64,000 nucleotides of DNA, taken from contig NZ_BJWF01000007.1 of the NCBI RefSeq assembly GCF_007990225.1, positions 21,739-85,738 on the forward strand, written 5' to 3'. This stretch comes from Enterococcus villorum (GTDB lineage Bacteria > Bacillota > Bacilli > Lactobacillales > Enterococcaceae). The stretch's first letter is position 1, and each line of letters begins with the position of its first letter. Below, in pieces: positions 10,370-20,211 of this stretch. The position numbers and the translations under genes are program-made. Below the pieces are notes generated by a model. It was not told where the DNA came from. It made no database searches and saw only the letters and a program-made list of their open reading frames with translations.

Positions 10370-11392
10370 ATGTTCAAAAATAAAGTATTATTGATCACCG
10401 GTGGAACAGGCTCCTTCGGTAATGCGGTAATGAAACGTTTTTTAGATTCTGATATTAAAGAAATACGTATTTTTTCTCGGGATGAAAAAAAACAAGACGA
10501 TATGCGAAAAAGATACAATAACGACAAGTTAAAATTCTACATAGGAGATGTTCGAGACATCCATAGTGTGAAAAATGCGATGTATGGCGTCGATTACGTG
10601 TTCCATGCAGCAGCGCTTAAACAAGTCCCCTCTTGCGAATTTTTTCCTATGGAAGCAGTGAAAACAAATATTCTTGGAACTGATAATGTGTTAACTGCTG
10701 CAATTGAAATGGAGATTGAAAAAGTGATTTGCTTGTCGACTGATAAAGCGGCTTATCCGATCAATGCGATGGGTGTCTCCAAAGCAATGATGGAAAAAGT
10801 ATTCGTTGCTAAAGCAAAAACTGTTTCTGATGAACAGACAGTAATATGTGGAACTCGTTATGGCAATGTGATGGCTTCTCGTGGATCAGTCATCCCGCTT
10901 TTTATTGACCAAATCAAAGCTAACAAACCATTAACCGTGACAGATCCTGATATGACACGTTTTTTGATGAGCTTGGAAGAAGCAGTGGAATTAGTTGTTT
11001 TTGCTTTTAAGAATGCAAAAGCAGGAGATATCATGGTACAAAAATCGCCCGCTTCGACGGTTGGTGACTTAGCCCAAGCAGTTAAAGAACTATTTCACGC
11101 AGAAAGTGAAATCCATGTTATTGGAACACGTCATGGAGAAAAACAATATGAAACGTTATTAACAAAAGAAGAATATTTAGTAGCTCAAGATATGGGGGAC
11201 TTTTATCGTGTTCCAGCAGACACACGTGATCTGAATTATGATAAATATTTTGTGGAAGGTAGTAAGGAATTAACACAAGAAGGGGAATACAATTCAGACA
11301 ACACCCAACGTTTATCTATTGAGCAAATCAAGGAAAGACTTCTTGAATTAGATTACGTGAAAAAAGAATTGAAAGAGTGGCAAAGCCTATGA
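10370..11392 (+). CDS. capE: UDP-GlcNAc 4,6-dehydratase (5-inverting), CapE
   Basis: Soluble dehydratase of 340 residues that opens the UDP-L-FucNAc branch by dehydrating and 5-epimerising UDP-GlcNAc. Visible motifs are TGGTGSFGNAV (10-20) for NAD(P), and STDKAAYPINAMGVSK (about 124-139), which carries the unusual Met-x3-Lys catalytic pair of the FlaA1/CapE group. RTHGEKQYETLL-like sequence (here GTRHGEKQYETLL) lies near the C-terminus. GAGGAG precedes the ATG. The stop overlaps the start of capF as ATGA, so the two are translationally coupled. Confidence 0.92.
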   Translation: MFKNKVLLITGGTGSFGNAVMKRFLDSDIKEIRIFSRDEKKQDDMRKRYNNDKLKFYIGDVRDIHSVKNAMYGVDYVFHAAALKQVPSCEFFPMEAVKTNILGTDNVLTAAIEMEIEKVICLSTDKAAYPINAMGVSKAMMEKVFVAKAKTVSDEQTVICGTRYGNVMASRGSVIPLFIDQIKANKPLTVTDPDMTRFLMSLEEAVELVVFAFKNAKAGDIMVQKSPASTVGDLAQAVKELFHAESEIHVIGTRHGEKQYETLLTKEEYLVAQDMGDFYRVPADTRDLNYDKYFVEGSKELTQEGEYNSDNTQRLSIEQIKERLLELDYVKKELKEWQSL

Positions 11393-12498
11393 ATATCTTA
11401 GTAACTGGAGCAAACGGTTTTGTTGGAAAAAATCTGATTGCTGAATTAAAAAATGAAGGCTACACAGATATTTTCAGTTTTGACATAGATACACCAAACG
11501 CTTCATTGGATGAATATTGTAAGAAAGCAGACTTTGTTTTTCATTTAGCTGGTGTAAACCGACCAAAAAATGAAGCGGAATTTATGGAGGGAAATTTTGG
11601 ATTCACTTCAGAATTGCTTGCAAAATTAAAAGAACAACAAAACACTTGTCCAGTGATGATTTCTTCCTCTATCCAAGCAACGCTCGAAAATTCATACGGA
11701 AAAAGTAAAAAAGCTGGTGAAGAACTCTTAAAAGCATACCAGGAGGAAACCGGAGCCCCTGTCTATATTTATCGTTTTTCAAATCTGTACGGAAAATGGT
11801 CACGACCAAATTACAATACGGTAGTTGCAACATTCTGCTATAAAATTGCCAGAAATGAAGAAGTGATAGTGAATGATCCAAACGCTGTCGTTGAACTTTG
11901 CTACATTGATGATGTCATCAAAGAATTATTTCATTGTTTAAATGGCAAACCTTATAGGGAAAATGGTTATTGTGCAGTGCGAGAAACAGATAAAGTGACA
12001 ATCGGTGAATTAAAAGAGTTGATTACTTCATTTAAAAATAGTCGCATAGATTTGAGTGTGCCAAATTTTGCTAGAAGAGTAGAAAAAAATCTATACAGTA
12101 CTTATTTAAGTTTTTTGCCAGAAGATGCTTTTTCTTATTTTCTAAAAATGAATGTCGATAGCCGAGGCTCCTTTACAGAGTTTTTAAGAACAAATGATCG
12201 TGGACAAGTATCCATCAATATCTCAAAACCAGGAGTCACAAAAGGAAATCACTGGCATCACACAAAAAATGAAAAATTTTTAGTTGTAAGTGGGCAAGGC
12301 GTTATCCGTTTTAGAAAAATCGATTCAAGTGAAGTGATTGCCTATTTTGTTTCTGGAGAAAAACTTGAAGTAGTTGATATTCCAGTGGGCTATACGCACA
12401 ATATTGAAAATCTAGGAACAACAGACATGGTAACTGTGATGTGGGTCAATGAACCATTTGATTCAGAACATCCGGATACTTATTATGTGGAGGTTTAA
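11389..12498 (+). CDS. capF: CapF: bifunctional reductase/cupin for UDP-L-FucNAc
   Basis: Two-domain enzyme of 369 residues, the usual CapF length. The N-terminal dehydrogenase-type domain begins TGANGFVGKN and reduces the C4 keto group. The C-terminal cupin (about 245-369) has the metal-ligand stretch HWHHTKNEKF and does the preceding epimerisation. Start ATG 11389 overlaps the capE stop; a GTG 12 bases upstream is less likely. It acts between CapE and CapG in the pathway known from S. aureus. Confidence 0.92.
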   Translation: MNILVTGANGFVGKNLIAELKNEGYTDIFSFDIDTPNASLDEYCKKADFVFHLAGVNRPKNEAEFMEGNFGFTSELLAKLKEQQNTCPVMISSSIQATLENSYGKSKKAGEELLKAYQEETGAPVYIYRFSNLYGKWSRPNYNTVVATFCYKIARNEEVIVNDPNAVVELCYIDDVIKELFHCLNGKPYRENGYCAVRETDKVTIGELKELITSFKNSRIDLSVPNFARRVEKNLYSTYLSFLPEDAFSYFLKMNVDSRGSFTEFLRTNDRGQVSINISKPGVTKGNHWHHTKNEKFLVVSGQGVIRFRKIDSSEVIAYFVSGEKLEVVDIPVGYTHNIENLGTTDMVTVMWVNEPFDSEHPDTYYVEV

Positions 12499-12501
12499 CC
12501 A

Positions 12502-13626
12502 ATGAAAAGATTAAAAGTGATGACAGTGGTAGGCACACGCCCAGAAATTATTCGTTTATCTGCGATAATCAATCGTTTAGAAAGTTCGGAAGCTATTGAC
12601 CATGTGTTGGTACATACGGGACAAAACTATGACTACGAATTAAACGAAGTTTTTTTTGAAGATTTCGATTTGAAGAAACCCGACTACTTCCTAAACGCAG
12701 CAACTGGTACTGCAATTGAAACAGTTGGAAATATTTTGATTAAGATCGATCCTATTTTAGAAGCAGTAAAGCCAGATGCCTTTTTAGTATTAGGTGATAC
12801 CAATAGTTGTTTGTGTGCGATTGCTGCTAAACGTAGACATATCCCTATTTTTCATATGGAAGCAGGCAATCGTTGTTTTGATCAGCGTGTACCTGAGGAA
12901 ACAAATCGCAAAATCGTCGACCATACAGCAGACATTAATTTAACGTATAGTGACATTGCTAGAGAATACCTTTTACGCGAAGGCTTGCCTGCTGATCGTA
13001 TAATTAAAACTGGTAGTCCAATGTTTGAAGTATTAAATTCAAGGAAAGAAGATATTCAAAATTCTGATATTCTTAAACGATTAGAGCTGAAAGAAGGACA
13101 ATATTTTGTAGTTTCGGCTCATCGTGAAGAAAATATCAGTTCAAAAAGTAATTTTTCAAATCTAATAGATAGTTTAAATACAATTGAAGAAACCTATCAA
13201 CTACCGATTATTGTTAGTACGCACCCGCGTACGATGAAAATGATCAAATCAAAAGGAATCAAGTTTCACGAGCGGATCCAAATGATGAAACCGCTGGGAT
13301 TTAATGATTACAATAAACTGCAGATCCATGCAAAAGCAGTATTAAGTGACAGTGGAACAATCAGTGAAGAATCTTCAATCTTGAGTTTCAAGGCACTAAA
13401 TATCAGACAAGCACATGAACGGCCAGAAGCAATGGAAGAAGCGAGTGTCATGATGGTCGGATTAGAAAAAGAAAGAATCATGCAAGGTTTAGTAGTACTA
13501 GAAACCCAAGAAAAAGATACTTTACACCGAGTGTCAGACTATTCAATGCCAAATGTTTCAGAAAAAATATTGCGAATTATCCTTTCTTATACTGATTATG
13601 TGAACCGGGTGGTGTGGGGGGAGTGA
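12502..13626 (+). CDS. capG: UDP-N-acetylglucosamine 2-epimerase family, CapG
   Basis: Last enzyme of the UDP-L-FucNAc branch, epimerising carbon 2 of the 6-deoxy-talose intermediate. It has 374 residues with the family motifs VGTRPEIIR, HTGQNYD, EAGNRCFDQRVPEETNR, SAHREEN and DSGTISEES. It follows capF after three bases, giving an unbroken capE-capF-capG set. A plain ManNAc-forming role (WecB/MnaA) is possible for the fold, but this gene order argues for CapG. Confidence 0.9.
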   Translation: MKRLKVMTVVGTRPEIIRLSAIINRLESSEAIDHVLVHTGQNYDYELNEVFFEDFDLKKPDYFLNAATGTAIETVGNILIKIDPILEAVKPDAFLVLGDTNSCLCAIAAKRRHIPIFHMEAGNRCFDQRVPEETNRKIVDHTADINLTYSDIAREYLLREGLPADRIIKTGSPMFEVLNSRKEDIQNSDILKRLELKEGQYFVVSAHREENISSKSNFSNLIDSLNTIEETYQLPIIVSTHPRTMKMIKSKGIKFHERIQMMKPLGFNDYNKLQIHAKAVLSDSGTISEESSILSFKALNIRQAHERPEAMEEASVMMVGLEKERIMQGLVVLETQEKDTLHRVSDYSMPNVSEKILRIILSYTDYVNRVVWGE

Positions 13627-13708
13627 AAGATGAAAAAATAACATCATATATAAGAAACAAAACCCTAGAATTATGCTGCTAATTGAAAATACAAAGGAGA
13701 AAGCTTCC

Positions 13709-14956
13709 ATGAATTCAAAGTTTGATTCGCTCCTGGCTAATTCAGTTTTTTTATTTTGTCTCTTCCCGTATATCACATTTATAGAAACTGGTAGTGATGT
13801 ACAACCCTATAGTTTAATGTTAGCTACTATATTTTTACTATATTTAGTTGTAAAAAATAATTACATCAAATCTTTTAAACCTAGTATTTTACTGTGGCTA
13901 CCCATAATTTATAGTTTAATAACGCTCAACGAAAGTTTATCCTTTATAGCTTGGTTAAGATCTTTTTATGGTTATGTAACAATTCCAATTTTGTGTTTAG
14001 CTGCTTACAATTCTTTCCCTCTTATAAAGGGAAAACTCCTGAACTTTTCCATAAAAATTTGGTTTTTAGTTTCTTTAATCCAAAGATTTGTATACAAACT
14101 TTTTGGGAACTTTTTAGTGGCGAGGATTTCAACTTCCACAGATCGAGGAGTCACAAGTCTAGCTGTAGAACCTTCAGCTTTTGCGAATATATGTTTGTTC
14201 ATACTTTTATTAAATGATTTATTTTATTATTCAAAAAAAATTAGTAAGAAAGCCTATATTCTTAATATGCTTTTGTTAATAATCCAGTTTTTTTTGGCAA
14301 GTTCGGCAATGGGATATCTTTTACTAATTGTTTATTTGCTTACTAAAATATTTATTAAAAATGGTATTAAAGCCAGAGTTATTCAAATGGTTGTTATATT
14401 CTTGAGTTTACTTTCCTTACACTTTGTGCGAAATAACTTGTATCTTCTTCCCACTAATAGAGTGACTTCAATTTTATTTAGATTAAATGAAAATTGGAAG
14501 GAAATATTTTTTACGGACCAAAGTATATCAGATAGGTTGGCTCATATATTAATATCTTCAAAAAGTCTATTTTCCAGGTATGGTTTGGGATATGGATTGG
14601 GAACATGGTCTAAAGAAGCTTATGGTATCATAAATGATTCTGGGACATTTATTCAAAGGCTAGTTAGTACTAACTTTACTAGTGGTAGAATTATGAGCGG
14701 ATGGGGAACTATCCTTTTTGAAGTTGGTATTATTAGTTTATCAATTATCTTTTGGTACGGATCGATTTTTTTTAGAGGTGTGACGTCATTAACTAAGAAA
14801 GGTAAAGATATTTTATTTGTTGCTTTTATCTCAATCACCTTCACAATGACTCTCTCTGTTACAATTGCATTTCCACTTTTTTCTTATATTTTAGGTTTTT
14901 ATGCCTATATAATAAATGATCATAGAATTAAATTACCTGAAGAGCTCTCTTTATAG
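13709..14956 (+). CDS. wzy: Predicted polysaccharide polymerase (Wzy-like membrane protein)
   Basis: Very hydrophobic protein of 415 residues with about ten or more membrane segments and one large extracytoplasmic loop in the second half, the layout of Wzy polymerases. No sequence motif is diagnostic. It is the only such protein in a locus that also has a flippase, so it is the natural candidate for joining repeat units outside the membrane. Start ATG 13709 is chosen for AAGGAG at 13694-13699; an ATG at 13673 lacks a site. The gene is clearly AT-richer than capE-G, a sign of a strain-specific insert. Confidence 0.7.
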   Translation: MNSKFDSLLANSVFLFCLFPYITFIETGSDVQPYSLMLATIFLLYLVVKNNYIKSFKPSILLWLPIIYSLITLNESLSFIAWLRSFYGYVTIPILCLAAYNSFPLIKGKLLNFSIKIWFLVSLIQRFVYKLFGNFLVARISTSTDRGVTSLAVEPSAFANICLFILLLNDLFYYSKKISKKAYILNMLLLIIQFFLASSAMGYLLLIVYLLTKIFIKNGIKARVIQMVVIFLSLLSLHFVRNNLYLLPTNRVTSILFRLNENWKEIFFTDQSISDRLAHILISSKSLFSRYGLGYGLGTWSKEAYGIINDSGTFIQRLVSTNFTSGRIMSGWGTILFEVGIISLSIIFWYGSIFFRGVTSLTKKGKDILFVAFISITFTMTLSVTIAFPLFSYILGFYAYIINDHRIKLPEELSL

Positions 14957-15048
14957 TTATTAAGAACGCGTATAGAGAGTAAGCGAATAGATGAAGAAAA
15001 ATTATGTGATGAGAAGTATTGGTAACATGCAAAATAGGAGATGAAAAT

Positions 15049-16227
15049 TTGAAGATACTATTGGTTAATTCTGTTTGTGGGATAGGAAGCACTGGGAAAA
15101 TTTGTGTTGATTTGTACAGAGGCCTAACAAATTTAGGCCATGAATGTTGTATTGCTTATGGCAGAGGAAATAAGGTAGATGATATTCAAACTTACAAAAT
15201 AGGTAATAATTTGAATACACTTCTCCATGTAGTGGAAAATCGTTTTTTTGATAATCATGGTTTTGCTTCAAGAAAAACAACTCGCGACTTTGTTGAGTTT
15301 ATTGAGGAGTATAGACCAGATATAATACATTTGCATAATATTCATGGGTATTATATAAACACGGAAATATTGTTTGAATATCTAAAGAGTAAAAGCATTC
15401 CAGTAATTTGGACATTCCATGATGCATGGCCTTTTTCTGGCCATGCGGCTTATATTGACTACGTGGGAGATAAACAATTACCGCAGAGAAATATGCATTT
15501 TTCTGAACGATTCTCTTACCCAAAATCATTTAGAGATAATTCTGCTGCTAATTGGAAAAAAAAGAAAAAAATTTTTAGTGATTTAAAAAATTGTACAATT
15601 GTAACACCGTCAGATTGGTTAAAAAAGATGACAGAAGATTCATTTTTTAGCGAATGTGACATCATTACAATTAATAACGGTATTGATTTAAGTAAATACG
15701 AAAAAGAAAGTGAAAATAAGCGAGTTAACGAACCTGCGAAAAAAAATATTTTGGCGGTAGCAAATATATGGGAAAAAAGAAAGGGATTAGAAGACGTAAT
15801 CTATTTTAATAACCAATTAAGTGATGATTACAAGTTCACAATAGTTGGGAAAGTGAGTAAGCGACTTCCTTCTGGTATTACTCATATAAGTAGAACAGAT
15901 AGTTTTGACGTATTGCTTGATTTGTATAGAGAAGCAGATGTGTTTATAAATCCTACATATCGAGATAATTTTCCTACAACTAATATTGAGTCATTGGCGG
16001 CAGGTACACCGATTATCACGTACGACACGGGTGGAAGTAGAGAAGCTATTAACGATAATGTTGGTTTCGTAGTGAAACAAGGATCAAAAAAAGAATTTAT
16101 TGAAAAAATTATAGAGGTTAAAAAAAATAAGTATGTTAGAGATTCTTGTAAATTACAAGCTCTGAAATATGATAAAGCTAACATGATCAAAGCTTATATC
16201 GAGTTGTATGAAAAGTCTTTAGAATGA
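15049..16227 (+). CDS. GT4 family glycosyltransferase
   Basis: Predicted cytoplasmic glycosyltransferase of 392 residues. The N-terminal half starts KILLVNSVCGIGSTGKI and has the HDAWPFSGHAAY stretch seen in a GT4 subgroup of capsule loci. The C-terminal half has LAVANIWEKRKGLED and an E-x7-E type region (NIESLAAGTPIITYDTGGSREAI). TTG 15049 is the preferred start because TAGGAGATG lies at 15035-15043; the frame also holds a GTG at 15019 with no site. Donor and acceptor sugars are unknown. Composition is AT-rich like its neighbours. Confidence 0.82.
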   Translation: MKILLVNSVCGIGSTGKICVDLYRGLTNLGHECCIAYGRGNKVDDIQTYKIGNNLNTLLHVVENRFFDNHGFASRKTTRDFVEFIEEYRPDIIHLHNIHGYYINTEILFEYLKSKSIPVIWTFHDAWPFSGHAAYIDYVGDKQLPQRNMHFSERFSYPKSFRDNSAANWKKKKKIFSDLKNCTIVTPSDWLKKMTEDSFFSECDIITINNGIDLSKYEKESENKRVNEPAKKNILAVANIWEKRKGLEDVIYFNNQLSDDYKFTIVGKVSKRLPSGITHISRTDSFDVLLDLYREADVFINPTYRDNFPTTNIESLAAGTPIITYDTGGSREAINDNVGFVVKQGSKKEFIEKIIEVKKNKYVRDSCKLQALKYDKANMIKAYIELYEKSLE

Positions 16228-16346
16228 AAACTATATTTGGCATGTAACTTATATGTGAAATAGATATATTAAACATCATCATTTTAAAAATTTGGATGTA
16301 TGATAATCAACAACTTTAATGAAATATATAAAGGAGTGAAATTATA

Positions 16347-17275
16347 ATGAATGAAAACCCACTTGTTTCTGTGATTATGTCCGTATACAACGAAAAAACA
16401 GAAGAAATTAGCTATGTTATTAATTCTATATTGAACCAAACATACGCCAATATAGAATTTATTATTATGTATGATAATCCTAATAACTTAGAATTATTCC
16501 ATGAATTAACTGAAATGGTACAAGATGATGAGCGATGTAGATTGTTAAAAAATAAAGAAAATTTAGGACCAGCTAAGTCACTGAACAGAGGCTTAAAAAG
16601 TGCAAAAGGCAAGTATATTGCCCGTATGGACGCAGATGATTATTCATTTCCTGAGAGAATTTACAAGCAAGTAGAGTACATGGAAAAAATATTGATATTG
16701 ATCTTCTAGCAACCGGATGCTCACTTATAAATGAGCAAAATGAAAGAATAGGAGAATACAATTTCCCGCTTGTATCTCGAAATAAACTCAAAAAATTATT
16801 ATATACACAAAACTTTTTAATTCACTCTACTTGGATGGTAAAAAAATCTGTATATGATGATTTGGAAGGTTATAGAGAGTTTCCTTCCTCACAAGACTAC
16901 GATTTTATATTACGATTTTTAGACAAAGATTATAATTTAGCGATTCTTCCTGAAAAATTAGTACTCTATAGAATAAGAGAAAAAAGTATCACCAAAAGTA
17001 GTTCTCTGAAACAATTTTTAACATCTCTAAATATAAAAAAATTACATGTGCAGAGAAAGTATAAAAATCAAGATCAGTTTTCTATGGGGAAAATAAAAGA
17101 AATATACACGAATATTACTCCAGAACAAGAACGAAAGTTTAGACGTGCAAAAGAATTAATTGACAAAAAGAATTATAAAGGGCTATTGGAAGTATTTAGG
17201 TCTCCATATATTATTCGTTATATTATGCAAAAGGTTATATTTAACTTCAAACTATTGACTATGAAGTTTACATGA
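16347..17275 (+). pseudogene. GT2 family glycosyltransferase, frameshifted
   Basis: The first part (16347-16709) has the GT-A fold: VSVIMSVYNEK, NLGPAKSLNRGL and the metal-binding RMDADDYS. It stops early after YMEK. A single missing A in the six-A run at 16684-16689 explains this. In the shifted frame the protein continues IDIDLLATGCSLINE, then the acceptor half STWMVKKSVYDDLEGYREFPSSQDYD to TGA 17275. Repaired length is about 309 residues, normal for the family. It starts at ATG 16347 after AAAGGAG. It may be inactive, switched by slippage, or a read error. Confidence 0.82.
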
Positions 17276-17435
17276 TTTTAATATCAGTGATTATATATTT
17301 TCGGTAATAGACAGAAAGTAATGTTTAAATACTTATATTTTCATCAAATGTTAGTTATTAACTATCTAAAACCAAGAATTTTAGAAATATAATGAATGTG
17401 TAGTTATTAATATTTATAAAAATAGGAGATTAAAA

Positions 17436-18602
17436 ATGAACTTATCAGTATTTGGCCTCGGCTATGTTGGCTTAGCGAACGCTTTGTTGCTTAGCCAGCA
17501 TGAAAATGTTAAAGCATATGATATTGTGGAAGAAAAAATCGATATGCTGCAAAAAAAGAAATCACCTTTAGATGATCAAGAAATTCATGAATTTCTTGAA
17601 CGTGATGATTTGAAGGTCGCTTTCACTAAAGATTTTGAAGAAGCAGTTTTGTTTGGTGATTATTTGATTATTGCCACTCCGACTGATTATGACGAAAAGA
17701 AAAATTACTTTAATACTGCTACAGTCGAAGAGGTTGTTGAAAAAGCATTAGCTATTCGTTCTGATGCGACATTCATTATAAAATCTACGGTACCAGTGGG
17801 ATATACGGCAGACTTAAAAGAAAAATTTAAAACAGAAAATATTATTTTCTCGCCAGAGTTTTTACGAGAAGGAAAAGCGCTATACGATAATCTTTATCCT
17901 TCTCGAATCGTCGTAGGAGAATGTTCTGAGCGAGGGCAAGAAATTGCAGATATGTTTAAGCGAAACGCTTTAGATCAAGATGTATCAGTTTTAATGACAC
18001 ATGCTACTGAAGCAGAAGCAATCAAATTGTTTTCAAATACCTATCTTGCTTTACGTGTTGCCTATTTCAATGAATTAGATACTTACGCTGAATCTCGAGG
18101 GATAGATACGAAACAAATTATTGAAGGGGTAGGGTTAGATCCGCGGATTGGTTCTCATTATAACAACCCTTCTTTTGGTTATGGCGGGTACTGTTTACCT
18201 AAAGATACGAAGCAGTTAAGAGCAAATTATGAAGAAGTACCAAGCAACATAATAGGTGCAATTGTAGAAGCAAATACAACAAGAAAAGATTTTATTGCCG
18301 AACAAATCTTAGCTAAAAAACCGAAAACAGTAGGTATCTATCGCTTAACAATGAAAGCAAATTCTGACAATTTCCGCTCTTCATCGATTCAAGGGATCAT
18401 GAAGCGGATTAAGGCAAAAGGAATCGAAGTTTTTGTGTATGAACCCACACTAAATACAGAAAACTTTTTTCATTCACGTGTCATTAAAGAGTTAGAAGAA
18501 TTCAAACAGCTGTCAGACGTGATTGTATCAAATCGAATGGATCCTCAATTAAATGATGTGGCAGCAAAAGTTTATACGAGAGATCTTTTTAGACGAGATT
18601 AA
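17436..18602 (+). CDS. ugd: UDP-glucose 6-dehydrogenase
   Basis: Oxidises UDP-glucose twice to UDP-glucuronic acid with NAD. It has 388 residues, the size of the E. coli Ugd type. Motifs: [11 protein letters not shown] (NAD fold), [33 protein letters not shown] and the catalytic cysteine in [14 protein letters not shown]. The sequence follows the short Ugd type, not the CapO UDP-ManNAc dehydrogenase, so glucuronic acid is the expected product and repeat-unit sugar. AGGAG lies upstream; the wzx gene starts within four bases of the stop. Confidence 0.93.
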   Translation: MNLSVFGLGYVGLANALLLSQHENVKAYDIVEEKIDMLQKKKSPLDDQEIHEFLERDDLKVAFTKDFEEAVLFGDYLIIATPTDYDEKKNYFNTATVEEVVEKALAIRSDATFIIKSTVPVGYTADLKEKFKTENIIFSPEFLREGKALYDNLYPSRIVVGECSERGQEIADMFKRNALDQDVSVLMTHATEAEAIKLFSNTYLALRVAYFNELDTYAESRGIDTKQIIEGVGLDPRIGSHYNNPSFGYGGYCLPKDTKQLRANYEEVPSNIIGAIVEANTTRKDFIAEQILAKKPKTVGIYRLTMKANSDNFRSSSIQGIMKRIKAKGIEVFVYEPTLNTENFFHSRVIKELEEFKQLSDVIVSNRMDPQLNDVAAKVYTRDLFRRD

Positions 18603-18605
18603 TGA

Positions 18606-20030
18606 ATGAAAAATATAGCCAAAAATTTTTTTTATCAGAGTCTATTTCAAATCACAAAAATTATTATCCCAATTGTGACTATACCCATCGTTTCAAATGC
18701 TTTAGGTCCAAGTGGCATCGGTATTTATAACTACACTTTTTCCGTTACACAGTGCTTTGTTTTATTTGCTGGATTAGGTGTAACAATCTATGGGAATCGA
18801 GAAATAACCCTAGTCTATAATCGGAAGAAAGAAGAGTTGTCTAAAGTTTTTTGGGAGATTCTTACTTTTAAAGTGCTAGTAACAGGATTGGTATTGCTTG
18901 TTTATTTTATTTTAGCTTTCTTTTTAAAAAATAAACTTTATTTATTTATTCAATCTTTGGGGATTTTTGCAGTATTATTTGATGTTTCATGGTTTTTTAT
19001 GGGGATCGAAGATTTTAAGAAGACAAGTATTTCCAATTTAGTGGTTCAGCTATTCACTTTTTTCTTGATCATTTTGTTTATCAAAAATGAAGGTGATACT
19101 TTAAAGTACACATTGATCCAGGGGCTAGGATTGGTTTTTTCACAAATCAGTGTTTGGCTCTTTATCCCTAAATATATTCGTTTTACAAAAATAAATATAA
19201 AAAACAGTAGTAAACATTTAAAAGAGGCATTTGAATACTTTATTCCTCAGATTGCGATAACATTGTATACCAACTTGAATAAAACACTTCTTGGCTTTAC
19301 ATTAGGGAGCACAGCGGTAGGATTTTTTACAAATTCTTTGCAGTTGAATACTGTCTTTGTCACGATTATCACCACGCTAGATTTGGTATTGTTGCCTCAT
19401 ATGACTCGTTTTTTTGCCAAAGAAAACATCGAAAAAATCATCAGTATGATGGAAAAAACAATCCATCTCCAATTATTTTTTTCGATACCGATCATGTTTG
19501 GAATATTAACGGTCTATGATAAATTAGTGCCTTGGTTTTTTGGAGAAAAATTTCTCTATGTTAATCAAGTGATTCCTTATTTTACAATTTTGATTGTAGT
19601 GATTCCACTAGGAATGGCGATCTCAAGACAATATTTGATGCCAATTGGACATATAAAGGAATACAATCGCTCGGTCATTGTTGGTGCAATCATTAATATC
19701 GGTGCGAACTTTATTTTGTTACCAACAGTTGGATTTTTTGGTGTCGTGTTTTCATATATTTTAGCAGAATGCTTGGTTACTTTTGTGCGGACGAAATCTT
19801 TTTTGCAACAAACTGATTTTAAATTTGATTTTCGTAAAATCTGTATTTATGTATGTGCAAGCCTGACCATGTGTTTGGTTACACGCTTTTTAACTAATCA
19901 ACTAACAAGTAACATGCTGACAAATATTATCCAAGTGTTAATTGCAGCACCGATCTATTTAGCGATCACCACGATAGCAAGAACGAATCCACTGATTGAT
20001 TTCATTGTACGTAAAAAGAAAAATGGATAA
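18606..20030 (+). CDS. wzx: Capsule repeat-unit flippase (Wzx)
   Basis: Polytopic membrane protein of 474 residues of the MATE-like polysaccharide transporter family, with 12-14 predicted helices. The N-terminal FFYQSLFQITKIIIPIVTIP and the ALGPSGIGIYNY stretch are typical of Wzx proteins. It should flip the lipid-linked repeat unit to the outer face for Wzy. It is the last gene of the capsule locus, followed by a terminator shared with yidC. Confidence 0.9.
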   Translation: MKNIAKNFFYQSLFQITKIIIPIVTIPIVSNALGPSGIGIYNYTFSVTQCFVLFAGLGVTIYGNREITLVYNRKKEELSKVFWEILTFKVLVTGLVLLVYFILAFFLKNKLYLFIQSLGIFAVLFDVSWFFMGIEDFKKTSISNLVVQLFTFFLIILFIKNEGDTLKYTLIQGLGLVFSQISVWLFIPKYIRFTKINIKNSSKHLKEAFEYFIPQIAITLYTNLNKTLLGFTLGSTAVGFFTNSLQLNTVFVTIITTLDLVLLPHMTRFFAKENIEKIISMMEKTIHLQLFFSIPIMFGILTVYDKLVPWFFGEKFLYVNQVIPYFTILIVVIPLGMAISRQYLMPIGHIKEYNRSVIVGAIINIGANFILLPTVGFFGVVFSYILAECLVTFVRTKSFLQQTDFKFDFRKICIYVCASLTMCLVTRFLTNQLTSNMLTNIIQVLIAAPIYLAITTIARTNPLIDFIVRKKKNG

Positions 20031-20173
20031 ACAAGAAGATAGCAGATGAAAATGGTTCGCAAGGATAACCCAATAGTTGTAAATCATTTTTTGTTGCAGT
20101 CATTGCGAAAGATAACTGATTTTTTTACTAAAAAAATGATGATAGATGCGTGACAACAGAGAAAAAAGTAAAC

Positions 20174-20203
20174 AAAAAGAGGTTGGAAACCAACCTCTTT
20201 TTT
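20174..20203. terminator. Bidirectional terminator between wzx and yidC
   Basis: Bases 20174-20186 pair perfectly with 20190-20202 around an AAA loop. The A-rich 5' side and T-rich 3' side let it work on both strands, ending the capsule operon on plus and yidC on minus. Confidence 0.9.
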
Positions 20204-20211
20204 ATCTACCG

